A stretch of 6,319 nt of DNA, taken from the NCBI GenBank assembly GCA_947259605.1, contig CAMYMX010000223.1, forward strand, positions 1 through 6,319, written 5' to 3'. The stretch is from an uncultured Polyangiaceae bacterium (lineage in GTDB: Bacteria > Myxococcota_A > Polyangia > Polyangiales > Houyiibacteriaceae). Positions within the stretch are counted from its first letter, which is position 1, and each line of letters starts with the position of its first letter. Made by a program: the position numbers and the translations under genes. Positions 6,064-6,319 of this stretch are shown one piece after another. The notes beneath the pieces were generated by a model. That model saw only the letters and a program-made list of their open reading frames with translations. It had not been told where the DNA came from and ran no database searches.

Positions 6064-6319
6064 AGACCAGCCCTGCTGTGAGCGCGAGACCTTCGACGTG
6101 GCTTCCGTCGAGCCGCTGAATCATCGGCACGGCCGCGGTGAAATGCAGCAGAACCTTGTCGTGCGGCAGGCCCACCAAGCCAAACGTTCCGTACGTGATG
6201 TGTCCGCCGGTGTTCGGGTCGCGAACGCCAGCGATGTAGCCCGGCTGGTCGATTCGGAACTCGACTCCCAGCTGAAAGGCGAGAAAGCGCCAAGGCTGAA
6301 ACTGTCCAAGCGCGGTTTG
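6053..6319 (-). CDS. C-terminal part of a probable outer-membrane beta-barrel protein (5' truncated by window edge)
   Basis: The minus frame is open from the right edge at 6319 to a TAG at 6055-6053, giving 88 residues and no start in view. Alternating hydrophobic and polar residues (for example FLAFQLGVEFRI, HITYGTFGLVGL, KVLLHFTAAVPMIQ) separated by polar glycine- and asparagine-rich turns (RDPNTGG, RLDGSH), with a final strand GLALTAGLVYEI, are typical of the last strands of an outer-membrane barrel. The closing strand ends in isoleucine rather than the more usual aromatic residue, though a tyrosine is close by. Proteins of the 'transporter/MetA-like' barrel type end in this way, but the family cannot be fixed from this fragment. 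It is the first visible gene of the four-gene cluster, whose promoter must lie beyond the window. Barrel call moderate; open frame and overlap certain. Confidence 0.6.
   Translation of the reverse strand, partial: QTALGQFQPWRFLAFQLGVEFRIDQPGYIAGVRDPNTGGHITYGTFGLVGLPHDKVLLHFTAAVPMIQRLDGSHVEGLALTAGLVYEI

Noticed and set aside
5458..6081. A plus-strand open frame of 207 codons antisense to the 242-residue gene.
   Set aside because: The minus frame has a signal peptide and fits the operon spacing. The plus frame is rich in Arg, Asp and His with no domain and looks like a shadow.

Overview
The window is GC-rich, gene-dense bacterial DNA, probably from a myxobacterium-like lineage (Myxococcota or the former Deltaproteobacteria). 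That guess rests on codon choice, on short lipoprotein signals of the 'GCGD' kind, and on an MbnP/MbnH-type gene pair of the sort known from Myxococcus. The sequence alone does not fix the taxon. I see no rRNA, tRNA, CRISPR array, insertion sequence or long repeat. Almost every base belongs to a gene, and the longest gap is the 83 bases between two divergent genes.

Left part (1-3287), housekeeping. The window opens with the last codons of a plus-strand protein resembling an ABC-2 type transporter permease. Facing it is a minus-strand calcineurin-like metallophosphoesterase (144-812). Divergent from that come serS (seryl-tRNA synthetase, 896-2218) and, 22 bases later, murB (UDP-N-acetylenolpyruvoylglucosamine reductase, 2241-3287). 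serS and murB are probably co-transcribed, which would link translation to peptidoglycan precursor synthesis.

Right part (3289-6319), the accessory and more interesting half. Four minus-strand genes are packed head to tail. In order of transcription they are: the C-terminal part of a probable outer-membrane beta-barrel protein (running off the right edge, ending at 6053); an uncharacterised exported protein of 242 residues (6063-5335) that overlaps the barrel gene by 11 bases; an MbnP-family copper-binding protein (5317-4487); and an MbnH-family di-heme enzyme of the MauG/bacterial cytochrome c peroxidase superfamily (4443-3289). In characterised members the di-heme enzyme oxidises a tryptophan of its MbnP partner to kynurenine, which then takes part in copper binding. 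No methanobactin genes are visible. The cluster therefore looks like a stand-alone version of the pair, with a barrel and an orphan exported protein as candidate partners in surface copper handling. That function is inferred. The murB and mbnH ends converge with one base between them.
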